Positions 28,884 to 40,555 of a DNA stretch of 64,000 nucleotides are shown piece after piece. Under the pieces are notes generated by a model. That model searched no databases. It was not told the origin of the DNA and saw nothing but the letters and a program-made list of their open reading frames with translations. The position numbers and the translations under genes are program-made. Source of the DNA: Tritrichomonas musculus. Lineage: Eukaryota; Parabasalia; Tritrichomonadida; Tritrichomonadidae. The DNA is taken from the NCBI GenBank assembly GCA_039105265.1, contig JAPFFF010000016.1, positions 1,240,001-1,304,000 on the forward strand, in the 5' to 3' direction. Numbering within the stretch: position 1 is the stretch's first letter; every line of letters begins with the position of its first letter.

Positions 28884-31181
28884 TTATTCTTTCCTGTTAA
28901 AAAACAATTCTTCAGCTACTGGATTTGGATCATTTTCATTAAATAAACGGAAAATTACTTTAAATGCAATAATTAAATTATAATTTTCAAAAGCCAAGTA
29001 GAAATCATTCATCAAAGCCATATGCGTCACTAATTTAGGCGGGTTGATTCTCATTATAATAAAAATCATTGTTGATATCACATCTTCAGGGCCGATTGAG
29101 ATATGATGTGAGTTATTTATCGTAAAGATTCTGTCAATTTCATAAATGATAATGTCGACAAGGGTAGAAAAAACGTGAGACTTCCTTGTGATTGAATTTT
29201 CAAAGAAAGTGTCAATAATTAAGTCACTTATATTTTTAATTGATTGGTCAGTTAATTCACCATCTGATCTTGTATTGAAATAATTGTGTTGATAAGATAG
29301 TACATATGATTTCAGAAACGATTGAACTTGCTTTTTATCGAAAAACTTGTCTATTTTTTTCATGTAATTATTTTCGACTGATAAAAAATCATTCAATTTT
29401 TGATCGTAGCTACTCAAAATCATTGATCGGATTTTTGAAAAAGATTTCAAAGTAAGGCCAATTTCATTGACCATTTTGAAAGAAACTAAAATTTCTGACA
29501 AACCGAGTTTTTTATGAGAATTCAGAAAACCACTAACAAGTGCATCAAACTGATCCGGATGAGTCAAATAATCTTTCAAGGTGAATAATTTGACCTTATG
29601 AATATCAATGTGATAAAATAAAATGACATTGCTTACTGATGTAATTTGATAAGTTGTTATTTTATTCAAGTAAGATAAAAGTGGGAAAATAGTAGAATGT
29701 GCGAATTTATTCCGAATTGGAGATGATTCAATCAAGTGAAGTGATGATTCAATTAAATTGAGAAGATTTTGCGGTTGAAGTTGTAGCAAGTTGTCAGAAC
29801 ATGTTTTTATGATTTCTTTATTATTTGAAGATATGTATTTGTCATTAAGTAAAACATCAAAATATTGGTGAAGTGAAGTGATTTTCATATCATTTTTAGA
29901 CGTCACTTGATCAAACGATGAAATGCAAGGAAGAAGTTTTAGAAGATTTTCGTTGATGTTTGTTTGCTGATAGTTAGATAATGTTCCATTAAAATCAAAA
30001 AAGAAGGTAATTTTTTCAAATGAATTTGTATCAAAAAACGATGATTTTCCATTGAAAAAGTTGAAAAAAGATAAATCATTTGATGAAATAAAAAGAGGTT
30101 GAAAAAATTCAGGAAAAACACTTATATCGTTTTCATCAAAAACTTGATTTGGTGAAAAAAATGGGTTTGGGATTAGAAGTGGTTCTCCTTCGTTGAAATT
30201 AGATTGATAATTGATATTCTCAATATTTAGAGGGAAATTATAAAAAGATGTATCATTGATGCGATATTCCATTTCTTCTAAACTTTCTGATTTATTATTT
30301 TCGAAATCTGTTATCTTTGTTAAAATATCTTCATAGAGATCTGACAAAAACGGATTATAATTGATTATTTCAGAAATGAAAAAGCCAATAAAAGGATCAG
30401 TTTTAGATTGTAATAGTGAAAGTAGTTCATATGATGGATCTTGTGCTAAATAAAAAAGATTATAAGCATAGGAAGCCTTTTTGGAATGTAATGAATATTT
30501 AAAAAATGAATTTTGTAATGTACGGCACATATCTGTAGATAAACATAGAACGGCAAATGTTTCTTTTGGAAACAAATATTTATATCTAATAATATTTGAA
30601 AAAAAATCTAAATATTTCTGTGGTCTTTTTATTTTGTTAATTTCTGATTCATTGATTCCGTTTCCTTTTGTATTATCTATAAAATGACTGAGAAATGGTT
30701 GAAAGGCAAATGAAGAAAAATGAAGAAAATTTGGTGAAACAAATACAATACGAGCAAGCAAATCATATTGTTCTTCTGTATAATTAGGATCATATCGAAT
30801 CAAGAAGAAATAATCAATCAATTGAGAGATTGATTTACTGGAACAGAAAAACTTAAAATAAGATGGTAAAATGGAAAATGTAAAAAAGTCAATCAAAGGA
30901 TTTGAATTTGGTCGAGAAAAAACAAAATCAGTAAGTAATTTTAAGCCAGGAACCGTATGATTAATATTTTTAATATCAGATAAGTTATCATGACTTATAT
31001 TAATTCTTTGACTTGATGAAATAAATAAGCTTCTGATTTGCTCATAATGAAGTTTCTGGTTAATAAACAAACTTTTAAATTTTGAGGCAAAAAAATCAAT
31101 GATCATCTGATTTTCTTTTATTTTTTTAAGTTTTTCAAGTATTGTTTTGAGATGATTAACTTCATCCTCATCTCCATCCAT
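28884..31181 (-). CDS. VPS9-domain protein, probable Rab5-type GEF
   Basis: A 765-codon frame from ATG to TAA. The C-terminal part, about residues 590-740, carries the VPS9 signature: GPEDVISTMIFIIMRINPPK (from residue 697), aligned to the G-x-D-D-L-x-x-x-x-x-x-x-I-x-x-x-N-P-P core that contacts Rab5-family GTPases; the second acidic residue of the pair is kept as E-D. The remaining ~590 residues are helical, rich in Phe, Asn and Ser, with a short charged coiled coil at residues 5-25. No membrane segment. VPS9 proteins load GTP onto Rab5-like GTPases in endocytic trafficking; that role is taken from the family. The tRNA-Ile gene begins 79 bp upstream. The domain call is firm; the N-terminal half is unrecognised. 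Confidence 0.75.
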   Translation of the reverse strand: MDGDEDEVNHLKTILEKLKKIKENQMIIDFFASKFKSLFINQKLHYEQIRSLFISSSQRINISHDNLSDIKNINHTVPGLKLLTDFVFSRPNSNPLIDFFTFSILPSYFKFFCSSKSISQLIDYFFLIRYDPNYTEEQYDLLARIVFVSPNFLHFSSFAFQPFLSHFIDNTKGNGINESEINKIKRPQKYLDFFSNIIRYKYLFPKETFAVLCLSTDMCRTLQNSFFKYSLHSKKASYAYNLFYLAQDPSYELLSLLQSKTDPFIGFFISEIINYNPFLSDLYEDILTKITDFENNKSESLEEMEYRINDTSFYNFPLNIENINYQSNFNEGEPLLIPNPFFSPNQVFDENDISVFPEFFQPLFISSNDLSFFNFFNGKSSFFDTNSFEKITFFFDFNGTLSNYQQTNINENLLKLLPCISSFDQVTSKNDMKITSLHQYFDVLLNDKYISSNNKEIIKTCSDNLLQLQPQNLLNLIESSLHLIESSPIRNKFAHSTIFPLLSYLNKITTYQITSVSNVILFYHIDIHKVKLFTLKDYLTHPDQFDALVSGFLNSHKKLGLSEILVSFKMVNEIGLTLKSFSKIRSMILSSYDQKLNDFLSVENNYMKKIDKFFDKKQVQSFLKSYVLSYQHNYFNTRSDGELTDQSIKNISDLIIDTFFENSITRKSHVFSTLVDIIIYEIDRIFTINNSHHISIGPEDVISTMIFIIMRINPPKLVTHMALMNDFYLAFENYNLIIAFKVIFRLFNENDPNPVAEELFFNRKE

Positions 31182-31260
31182 TTTTTGAGTAGTTCTCTTT
31201 ATAAGATAATTTTCGAAGATGAAAAAATATGCTTAGCATAGCAGTTTGAAAATATAAGAA

Positions 31261-31333
31261 AGTCTCGTAGCTCAGTGGTTAGAGCATGGTCCTTATGAGG
31301 CCAGGGTCGCGGGTTCGATACCCGTCGGGACTA
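31261..31333 (+). tRNA. tRNA-Ile (UAU)
   Basis: A full 73-nt cloverleaf. The acceptor stem AGTCTCG/CGGGACT pairs completely (one T-G). The D arm is GCTC...GAGC with GG in the loop; the anticodon stem is TGGTC/GGCCA around the loop CTTATGA, giving anticodon TAT; the T arm is GCGGG/CCCGT with loop TTCGATA. Discriminator A, no intron, CCA not encoded. Box A (TAGCTCAGTGG) and box B (GGTTCGATACC) are intact, and a T run follows as Pol III terminator. Confidence 0.95.
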
Positions 31334-31342
31334 TTTTTTTCA
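31334..31342 (+). terminator. Pol III terminator of tRNA-Ile
   Basis: A run of seven or more T directly after the discriminator base. Confidence 0.7.
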
Positions 31343-31624
31343 TTAAAAATATTAATCATACGGTTCCTGGCTAAAAAATTCATGAATGTATTTCTTTATA
31401 GATTTTTATAAGCTTGATATTAAAGGAATTGTTTTGAGAAATATGATACTTGTCTTTTTATATCTTACAAAAAGTTTGATTAACTATCATATCTAAAGGT
31501 CAAGTTGACGACCTTTAGTAAAAATTTTAATTTTCTGTTTTCTAAAAAAGAACGAATGGAATCATAATTTATAAAGGCATCAATATTGTAAAAAAGTTCA
31601 ATAATAAGTCAAATTCAAGACAAA

Positions 31625-33631
31625 ATGATACAAAAGATATATTCCCAATTCATATTTTATGATTTTCAAATAATAAATGAAAGTGGGGAGGGGAAAAGCA
31701 CACAAAGCAAAATAAAATTGGAAAAAATTTTAATTGATTTGAAAAATTCAAAATTTGTCACATACCAGATTAATAAAAGCAATACTTCAAAAAAAGAGCC
31801 AAAAAGTGATATTGAACAAAACCCTGACTATCAAAAAGTGATATAAAAATTATGAACAAAGTTATACAAAAGAATATTATGAAATATCAAAAGATATTGG
31901 TAATTCAAAGGCTTGGTATAAATTAGGTGAATTGTATGAAAATATAGATTATTATGATAAACCTAATTATTCAAAAGCAAGAGAATGTTATTTCCAAGCT
32001 GTTAACATGTCAAATGATCGATTTGCATTATACACATTAGGTTTTCATTTTTTAAATGGTTTGGATACAAAACCAGATTATTTAAAGCCAAATACTATTT
32101 CGAATTGTCAGCCAAACAAAAGAACACTTTAGCTTTTCCAACTTGGTATTTTATATAATAAATGATTTGGAGTTAAACGAGATTATTCCACAGCTAAAAA
32201 ATATTTTGAATTACCAGCAGAGCATAATAATTCTTTTGCATATCTATATTTAGGGGAAATGCATGAAGAAGGGAATGGTGTTCAATAAGATTATTTGGAA
32301 GCAAGAAGATATTATGAAAAATCAGCACAATTGGATAATTCACTAGCACTTCTTTATTTAGGTAACTCTTATAAAAATGGATTTGGCATTTAAAAAAATT
32401 ATACGATGGCAATATCATATTACTTGTTAGCAGTCAAACAAAATTTATCAGACGGATTGTTTTATATGGTGGAGTTTTATTCAGAAGGTGAAATTATAAA
32501 TATTGATTTATTTACAGCAAATCAGTATTTTTATAAATGTACAAAAATAAACAATAATAAAATCATTTATAATGATTCAAATGTTCCTGAAATAAAAGAA
32601 CATAATTACATAATTACAAATAAATATCGTTATCAATCTTATAATAATTTGGGATCGATTTATTTAACTGTTTTTGAAGACTTTGAAAAATCAAAATTCT
32701 TTTATTAAAGAAGAAGCTTTTGCTGAGTTTCCATATGGTCAAAATAATCTTGGTTTGCTGAATCAGTTTTATTTAAATAATATTGAATATGCAGAATATA
32801 TTGTACGAACGTTCATCTAGGCATAATTTTGCACTTGCTCACTACAACCTTGGCTATTTATAAGAAAAAGAAAATAAAACCGTCGAATCAATTTTATATT
32901 ACTTAAAAGCATCGGAGAATGAAGATATGCCTTTAATGTTCCATGATTTTCATCATGTTGATAAAATACTTGAGATTTCAAAGACATTTGTAATTTGTTT
33001 GACAAATTGAAAACTTGTCGAGTATTATTTCATGTCTTCTAATTTTGATGATGCTAAAAATTATTTCATCAAAGTTTTCTCAAAGCTCAAAGTTGAAAAA
33101 GAAGATATTATTTATAAGTTTTGTTTTGATTCTAAAGGTAAAACAGCCAAAAATTGCTTTGAATATCTCAAAGATTTTATTCTCAATTTGAAACATCAGC
33201 CAAATATAAATTTGAAATTGAACAAAGTTGAGATGCAAAAAAAAGTTTCAAAATTAACATCTATCAGTGAATTAACAGAGAAAAAAATATTAGAAAAAGA
33301 ATTGGTGGCCAAGAACAAATTTGATGAAAATAATCATGTTGGACAAAAACAAAATAAAAAGGTCAATATTGATTATTATGACGATCCTGGCGAATTATTT
33401 GACTATATTATCCAAAATGATATACTTAAAGAGCCTTTTTTTGAAGAAATAAAAAATATTATATATTTGATGAATTCCATCTTATACACTCCTCCTTATA
33501 ATATTCTATTTGGTAGAATAAATATCGAGAAAACAAAACCTGTAGATGAAATTGATACAAATTTGGAAAATATCAATGATTTGTTTTATGAAGGTTTTGA
33601 TATTCATGAAATTAAGAATTTTTACAGTTAA
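31625..33631 (+). pseudogene. Decayed Sel1-repeat protein (kinase/Sel1 family relative)
   Basis: Protein-like pieces in changing frames: a start region to ~31840 (QIINESGEGKSTQSKIKLEK), Sel1-like repeats from ~31860 to 32708 (WYKLGELYENIDYYDKPNYS, YLYLGEMHEEGNGVQ, ARRYYEKSAQLDNSLALLYL) and a clean 199-codon tail at 33032-33631. In the Sel1 part two TAA codons occur where Gln would fit (after GNGVQ and after GFGI) and a TGA where Gly would fit, with frameshifts around 31850, 32110 and 32705-32870. The tail ends NDLFYEGFDIHEI, close to the end of the minus-strand Sel1 gene at 35208 (NSLFYEGFSIDLD), so both are one family. No kinase domain remains upstream. Sel1 repeats are helical scaffolds; no active product is likely. 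Confidence 0.65.
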
Positions 33632-33821
33632 AATGAAAAATAATCAATTAAATCCAAATAAAAAACATTTAAACAAAATTTTTAGCGATCATCAATGTCA
33701 GAGAAAAATGAATCTTAATTGATTCAATTTTTTTTGTAATTAGCAAGAGTATTCTTCAATAAATAAAAAAAATTGTCAAATAAAATTATGAAATCTATAT
33801 TATTTATTAAGATAACAAAAA

Positions 33822-34367
33822 TTAATTTGGAACATAATTATCAATGAAGAGAAAATCATTTATATTCTCTTTTTCCATAGGAATATCTGAGTATTTGCTT
33901 TTTTTGGAATAAATCTGTCCGTTTTCTTTGTTGTTAGCCTTTAAGTTTAGTAATGGATGAGTTATTCCAAATTGAATCTGCATTTGGCCGTAAACTTTTC
34001 GATTTTGGTTCATATTGAATTTATCCTGTTCTTTTGATCGGGGTTCGTATATTTTGAATGTCTGTACCTCAGTATTGTTTGTTGTACTCATTGATGGAAA
34101 TTGATTTGAATCAACAACAGTTGATGCAATGATTGGATCACCTTGGAAAGTAGTTTTCTTTCTTAAAACAAATATAATTTTTTCTGTTTTATCTGTTATA
34201 TCTACGGTGAAGAAATGGTGTGCTTTTGTGAGCTCTTTTGCATCTAGAATAATAGCATCTTTATTTTTCTCTGGCATAGTTGTAACGCTAAGGCGAACTT
34301 TATCATTTCCCTGAACAATGTTTTTATTTAAACGGAATGATAATAAATGAATGTTTAATCCGTACAT
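33822..34367 (-). CDS. Small C2-like (beta-sandwich) protein
   Basis: A 181-codon frame from ATG to TAA. The first ~120 residues look like a divergent C2 domain: INIHLLSFRL-type first strand, RLSVTTMPEKNK, FTVDITDKTEKIIFVLRKKT and DPIIASTVVDSNQFP, a typical C2 strand order ending in a short helix. The Asp residues of a calcium site are not clearly recognisable, so lipid or calcium binding cannot be assumed. The tail is polar and probably flexible. A TCACT initiator-like motif lies 26 nt upstream of the ATG. The C2 label comes from pattern only; the frame itself looks intact. Confidence 0.5.
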   Translation of the reverse strand: MYGLNIHLLSFRLNKNIVQGNDKVRLSVTTMPEKNKDAIILDAKELTKAHHFFTVDITDKTEKIIFVLRKKTTFQGDPIIASTVVDSNQFPSMSTTNNTEVQTFKIYEPRSKEQDKFNMNQNRKVYGQMQIQFGITHPLLNLKANNKENGQIYSKKSKYSDIPMEKENINDFLFIDNYVPN

Positions 34368-34390
34368 TTTAATATAAAACTTTAAATAAA

Positions 34391-34395
34391 AGTGA
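34391..34395 (-). promoter_or_regulatory. Initiator-like motif of the C2-like gene
   Basis: TCACT on the minus strand fits the trichomonad Inr consensus TCAYW; its A would give a 5' leader of about 25 nt. Such motifs are frequent by chance in this DNA, so this is suggestive only. Confidence 0.35.
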
Positions 34396-34658
34396 AATCA
34401 ATTTTATAATTTTAAATAGTGTTTTCAAATTTTTGTTTTATTATTTTTATATGATAACTTTTTAATAAAATAATTGATTATTTAAAACTTTTTGATAGTA
34501 TAAAAAATAATTAAGAGTTATATTCAATAGATTATTTTTTATATATATAAACTTTATTAATGTTTTATGACGAGAAAAAAAAGAATTCATTGAATATTAT
34601 TTGCAATAAAATATTCAATTTCATAATATTATTATTTTATTCGTTGAAATATTGATTA

Positions 34659-35004
34659 TTGTCTAATATTATCATCATTAAATTGAAGCAAATTTTTGAT
34701 GATGATATAAATTTAACTGATTTTAATGGTAAAAGCCTTCTCATTCATTCTGTTCGTAGCTTGAATATAAAAGTTATAGATTGCATTCTTAATGACGAAC
34801 AAATGTTACATAATAACCGCATTTGCAGAATCATATTCAAGTAAAAAACCTATAAAGATTCAAAGCATAAGAGAAGAAGAAGAACAGCCAGAAGAATTGG
34901 ACGAATCAATCCAACAACCGCCAACGGTACGGGTTATAGAAACCAACAACAAGATTCATAAGAACGATTGCACATTCCACAGTGGATATAATGACAGTAA
35001 TTAA
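34659..35004 (+). pseudogene. Ankyrin-like gene fragment
   Basis: About 60 codons contain LTDFNGKSLLIHSVRSLNIK followed by VIDCILNDE, which fits one ankyrin repeat (N-G-x-T-x-L-x-x-A, then helix). The frame then breaks, and a second frame (to 35004) carries an acidic stretch (REEEEQPEELDESIQQPPT) of unknown kind. Trichomonad genomes hold many ankyrin genes; this looks like a scrap of one. Confidence 0.4.
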
Positions 35005-35207
35005 TCGATTATATGAGTATGATGCTGCCCATAATCATTTGATAGACTTCAACAAGCTTATTCCTAATGGAAAATCGTTTTCCGCTTCATTTTCTCTTTC
35101 AACAAATTTAAAAAAAAAAAACATAATTAAAACTTTAAATATAAAAATATAATAAAGTAAGATATTTGATATATTTGATATGTTACATGTTCGAATAGTT
35201 ATGATAT

Positions 35208-38200
35208 TTAATCTAAATCAATTGAAAATCCTTCATAAAATAATGAATTGATTGGTGGAATTTTTGAATTCACTTGCTGATCTTGATTTATATGATGATA
35301 TAAAACACTCTTAGAAATTTTCATATTAAGCAAATGATCGAATACAAAATCTATATCTCTATAATAATCAAAGAATTTCACAAATGATGAAGCAACATTT
35401 AAGCCATACATAATGATTATGTTATTTAAAGAATTTGTTATTTTATGTGAATCAATTTGCTTATTAGAATATTTTTGAAGATAATTATTGATAGCTCTTA
35501 AATCACATCTATTTTGCAATATCAAAGCAATACAAAGTAATTCACGAAATGGTTTTACATTAAATACATATAAGTCAAGCAAATAATCAATTGCCAAATC
35601 AATATATTGAAATGCTTGTTCATATATATAAATACTTGCTAAATTAAATTTCGATAAAGAATTGTCTGTTCTTTGAACAGCTTCATTGAAATAAACAATT
35701 GCCAAACTGACATTTTTTGAAGCTTCATTTCCAAATCCATTTTTATAAATAATCCCAAGGTTGTTTTTAGCATATGCATTATTCAACGATGATGCTTCTT
35801 TATAATAACTAATTGCTTTAGGCATGTCTCTTCTATTATATTTACCTTCATGATAAAGATATCCAAGTACAAAATGTGCTTGAACAAATCTATTTTTTGA
35901 AGATTCCTTTAAAAAATACATCCCTTTTCCTAGATTCTTACGAGCCATTCGACCTTCATAATATGACAAACCAATAATAAATTGGGAAAAAGGATGGCCC
36001 ATATTGGCTGCAAATTCTAAATAATGAAAAGCTTTGTAAAAATTTGGTTGACTACTTTTTGTATAATGATAACCAAGAAAAAAAATGGCTTCTGGTAATT
36101 TACAAGATGCTGCTATTTCAAGATAGTGAATAGCTTTAAAAACGTCTTTTTTAGTATATCGTCCATTATAATAATAAACTCCTAGATTATAATTTGCTAA
36201 AGGATGATTTTGCTTTGCTGAAAGTGTAAAATAATGAATTGATTTATTAATATCATAATCAGTAAATTTCGTATCAAAATAAATATTACCAAGCATAAAT
36301 TGAGCATCATCATTATTTTGCTCAGCAGCTAATGAAAAATATTTAATTGCCTTATAAAAATCTTGAGGAACATATTTACTTTCATAATAAATATTACCAA
36401 GCATAATTTGAGATCTGATATAATTTTGATTTGCAGAAAGTGACAAATATTTAAAGCATTTATTAATGTTGCGTTCAATATCTTTTCCTTTATAATATAA
36501 CACGCCTAACATAAATTGTGCTTCTTTATTGTTGTTTTCAGCTGACTTATTCAAATAAGAAATTGCTTTTTTTATGTCTTTTTGTACTTCAATGCCTCTT
36601 AAGTAAATTAATCCTAAATTATATTGAGCATAATCATTTTCTTGAAATGCAGAAAGTTGAAAATAATGAATTGCTTTATCTATATCTTTTTTGACACTTT
36701 GACCTGTATAATAAATACATCCTAAATTAAATTGAGCTTCTGGAAAATTTTGATTTGCTGCAAGAGATAAATAATGAATTGCTTTGTTGATATCTTGATC
36801 GATATATTTGTTATCATAGTAAATAGTACCAAGACAAAATTGTGCCTCTGGATCATTCTGATTGGCAGCTAAAGAAAAATAATAGATAGATTTCTCAATA
36901 TCTTGTTTAGCATTTTGTCCTATATAATAAATAAGGCCAAGATTTAGCTGTGCATAACAATTATTTTTAAGTGAAGCTAACTCCAAATAATAAATTGCTG
37001 CATGAACATTTTTAGGAATATGATAGCCAGTAAGATTTGACAAACCAATTATAACCTGTGCATATGGATGGCCATTATCTGCTGCTGCTGATAAATAATG
37101 AATTGCTTTTTTAATATCTTTAGGAACATATTTTCCGATTAAATAAACATTGTTTAAATTGAGCATCAACATGGCCTTGGTTTGCTGCAAGTGAAATATA
37201 ATAAATTGCTTTGTTGATATCTCTAGCGACATCAACTCCATTAAAATATAATACTCCAAGTTTATATTGAGCTCTTAGATTATTTTGACTTGCTGCGAGA
37301 TTTAAATAATAAAGAGTTTTGTTTACATCTCGAGGAACCATGTTACCATTGAAATATAATTCACTTAATTCAAGTTGTGCATCTGCATTGTTTTGATTTG
37401 CACCAATTTCAAGATAATGCATTGCTTGTTTAATACTTTGTTGTTGTTCTTGTAAAACTGAACCAAGAATAAGTTGTGCATTTATATTACCACGATTTGC
37501 AGAAAGAGTAAAATAATAGATTGCTTTATTAAAATTATGCTGGCTATTTTGTTCATTACTTTCAATTGGATTGTTATATAATTTTAATTCAGACCAGTTG
37601 GTATTAATTTTGCTATATTTTTCATACATATAGAATATTCCAAGAGCAAAATAAGGATCTTCTGATCTGATTCTTTTGACTGTTTCCATTGATTGAATAT
37701 TATAAAGATGTCTGTAATAAGTTTTATAGATTTCAAACAAGTTTATGGGCTTAATTCGTGAATGATAAATCATATAAAATTCAAGAAGTATTTCAATTAT
37801 TGAAGGTCTTTCTTTAGCTTTTTTGTTTACGCATTGTTGATAAAGTCTTTCAATATCAAAAAATTCACCAAAATTTTTATTTTGCGTTGGATTTTCTCTA
37901 TCTGGAATTTCTTCACTTATTATATAATAAATCATCAATCCTAATGAATAAATGTCGTTTTCATATGAAGTTGTTTTATAATTGATTTCTGGATCAATAA
38001 AGTAAGAAGCAAAATTTTGTGAAAATTCAGTTGTCATATCACAATCTATTACTCTATCAAAATCAATCAAAACAGCCATTTTATTCTCATCAATGATTAC
38101 ATTGTTTGGCTTCAAATCACGATAAATCATATGATTGCGATGAAAAAATTCAATAGTAACCATCAATTCAAATATAATTGTGATTTTTTCATTATCGGTT

Positions 38201-38325
38201 AAATGAAGTGCTTCAATGTTTTCTAATGTTTGGCCATTTATGTATTCAATAATTATGTTGTTATCAAATGTACCGTAAAATTTTGGTAATAGTGGATGTT
38301 TTAATCTCGAATAGTTTTCTTGCAA
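35208..38325 (-). pseudogene. Protein kinase fragment fused to Sel1 repeats
   Basis: Two overlapping frames read as one gene. The first (38325-37120) opens within the kinase N-lobe: there is no ATG, and a stop lies just before a TTG, so the glycine loop and VAIK lysine are absent. It keeps a catalytic loop as YRDLKPNNVIID and a DFG motif changed to DFD, then ENDIYSLGLMIYYIISE. From about residue 255 it is Sel1 repeats (A-x-x-x-L-G-x-x-Y-x-x-G-K-x-x-x-x-D-x-x-K-A). Near 37150 the frame shifts, apparently by a small deletion inside one repeat. The second frame (to 35208) carries ~15 more repeats of ~36 residues and ends NSLFYEGFSIDLD. The missing N-lobe and the shift make a pseudogene likely, though the repeat part is otherwise undamaged. 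Kinase/Sel1 fusions are common in trichomonads. Confidence 0.75.
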
Positions 38326-39283
38326 TTAAATTATTGTTATCTAAGTTAATTCAAGAAAACATAAATATTTAATAAAAGTTTTTCTCATTTTTTTGATTTT
38401 GGCATTTTGCACCAATAAAATTAATAATATAAAGTAAAATCAACATTTCTCAAAAATGAGCGCATAACCAATATATTCCATTCTCAACTGAATAATTCAG
38501 ATTAAGCCAAAACATATACATAAAATATAAGAAAAATTAACGAGCAAATTTTTAAATATTCAACTTTTTTGCAAAAAAATTCATTTTCAAATTCTAAAAT
38601 CTTCATTATTTTTACATATAAAACAAAGAACAAAATTTTAAATCTCACAATAAATTATAGTATTAAGAAATTACCTTTATTATTTTAAATATCTGGCATA
38701 TATTTTAAATTGAGTAAAAATATCAAGATATTAGAAAAAAAAAATTTAACATTATTTTTTCAAAAAAGAATGCTTAATACAATCTCCACAGGCAAGAAAT
38801 TTGTTTCTCTTAATCTGAGTCTTCAAAACTTTAAATTGGCTGAAAAAATGCAATTATAAAAATTATCAAAGACGTTAAGTCACCTCACATGAATACCTCT
38901 TTTTTTTTCAATTGTTTTGCAAAGAATGAAGTAACGTCACGTTTTATGAATAGAATTGGATGAATTAACCAAAAATAGTTAATTGTTGAAGATTAAACTA
39001 TTTTTAATAAAAAAATTTTCTTTAATTTCATTGAGTTGATGAGACAATCGATTTCAGTGCAAGAGAAAGCATATTTTCTCATTGTTTCTATTAGTATATA
39101 TTAGGCTATGCTTCCTAAACGGCTGCCAGACCTAACCGCATAATATCACTAAGGTCATTTATAAATATTTTTTTCTCTATTTTAATTGATTATATTTCAA
39201 TAAATGAGGTCTTCTGTGTTGGGTGGGGGTATCATGTGTTTGATTGGGATGTAAGTTCATAATAGCAAAGGAGCCTGTTTGTC
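38326..39283. other. AT-rich intergenic stretch
   Basis: No gene seen and no kinase N-lobe remains upstream of the fragment. The last ~180 bp are less AT-rich and contain TTCCTAAACGGCTG at 39110-39123, which matches the end of the small inverted repeat near 28520. Confidence 0.5.
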
Positions 39284-39288
39284 AGCGT

Positions 39289-39589
39289 AGTTAGATATGG
39301 TAGTGGGTGTTTCACACCACACTACACACATGAAACTTACACTTTTGGTCTATTTTAATAACGAAAACGACAAGATGACAATCAAGAAGAGATGTCATGA
39401 TTTACGTCTCGTGGCGCGTATTTTTAATGTATAACCTCGATGTCAGAGCTGTTGGTGATGATTTCATGTGTTGCTATCATAAATGATATACTCACCACTA
39501 ATAACAATGAATGAAATATAATTTATTGATATCACAAATGAAACGATTAACTGACCCAATCGATTATACACCAATACCAAAGGAATACG
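39289..39589 (+). repeat. Left terminal inverted repeat of the Polinton-family element
   Basis: Pairs with 43707-44007. It includes the start codon and first 26 codons of the frame at 39511. Confidence 0.92.
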
Positions 39590-40554
39590 TGTTCTTCAGG
39601 GAAGATGGAAAGCAAGACAATGACAGACCAAATAGATTTTATTTTAACTTTCCAGCTGATTGGTGTACTGCAGACAAAGGAGAGACAATTATTGGTTTTC
39701 GTACAATATGGATGTTAGCGAGACGTCGTAAATTAGAATTCAATATCAAAGTCAAAAAATATTTCAGAAATAACACATCGAAAGTGAGTCAAGTTGAATG
39801 CAATATTGTTTCATGGTTATCAACAGACAAGGATTTGAGAGAAATATGGAAAGATATGAATGAACAATTGAATATCGCTTTTAGACATTACAATAATTAT
39901 CAATGGAAAGAAGGTTATCCAAAGTTTTTCATCAATGATGAAGAGATACCCGAGATGTATATCAAAAATCAAAAACGAATTAAAGATGTTCAAATGGACG
40001 GATACTATGACTACAACAAAAAGATGTTTATCGAAACTATTTATTCAGCAGCGAATGAACTAAAGGAAGATGAAGTAGATGAAGATGATAAAAATAAATT
40101 ATGTAATGTTGAAATAGCTATTAAATTTAAATATAGACATTATGACAAAAATAACAAAGAACAGTATAACGAACCACATGTTAAATGCGATTTTGCGGAT
40201 ATCATGAATGTTGGCTTTGAGCCATTTCAAAATGACCCGAACAATTATATGAACATCACTGATGACAAGGTTGAAGGAAAATGGATGAAAGAAATTAAAT
40301 TTGAGAATGTATGGGATAGACACAGTTGCAAAGTGTATTCATCAATAGCTGAAGAGACAAGCAAGGGATATGTTGGAAATAGTTATCAAAACTTCTCGCC
40401 AATCAAATATTTCAAATTGAATTCAACTGACCAAACATTTTGGATTGAATTTTATAGTGGTCGTAATTATAAAATGCCAGTGAAATTACCAGTTAGTGAA
40501 AGTTTTATGATTGAAATGCAGATGATGAATCATCAGAAGTTGTTATATATATAA
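39511..40554 (+). CDS. Polinton-family element ORF A, unknown product
   Basis: A 347-codon frame whose first 26 codons lie inside the terminal repeat. The product is rich in aromatic and charged residues (RFYFNFPADWCTADKGETII, ARRRKLEFNIKVKKYFR) and alternates predicted beta strands; no signal or membrane segment. It may be a virion-type or element-specific beta protein, but I recognise no family. The next frame starts one base after its stop. Confidence 0.55.
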   Translation: MKYNLLISQMKRLTDPIDYTPIPKEYVFFREDGKQDNDRPNRFYFNFPADWCTADKGETIIGFRTIWMLARRRKLEFNIKVKKYFRNNTSKVSQVECNIVSWLSTDKDLREIWKDMNEQLNIAFRHYNNYQWKEGYPKFFINDEEIPEMYIKNQKRIKDVQMDGYYDYNKKMFIETIYSAANELKEDEVDEDDKNKLCNVEIAIKFKYRHYDKNNKEQYNEPHVKCDFADIMNVGFEPFQNDPNNYMNITDDKVEGKWMKEIKFENVWDRHSCKVYSSIAEETSKGYVGNSYQNFSPIKYFKLNSTDQTFWIEFYSGRNYKMPVKLPVSESFMIEMQMMNHQKLLYI

Positions 40555-40555
40555 A

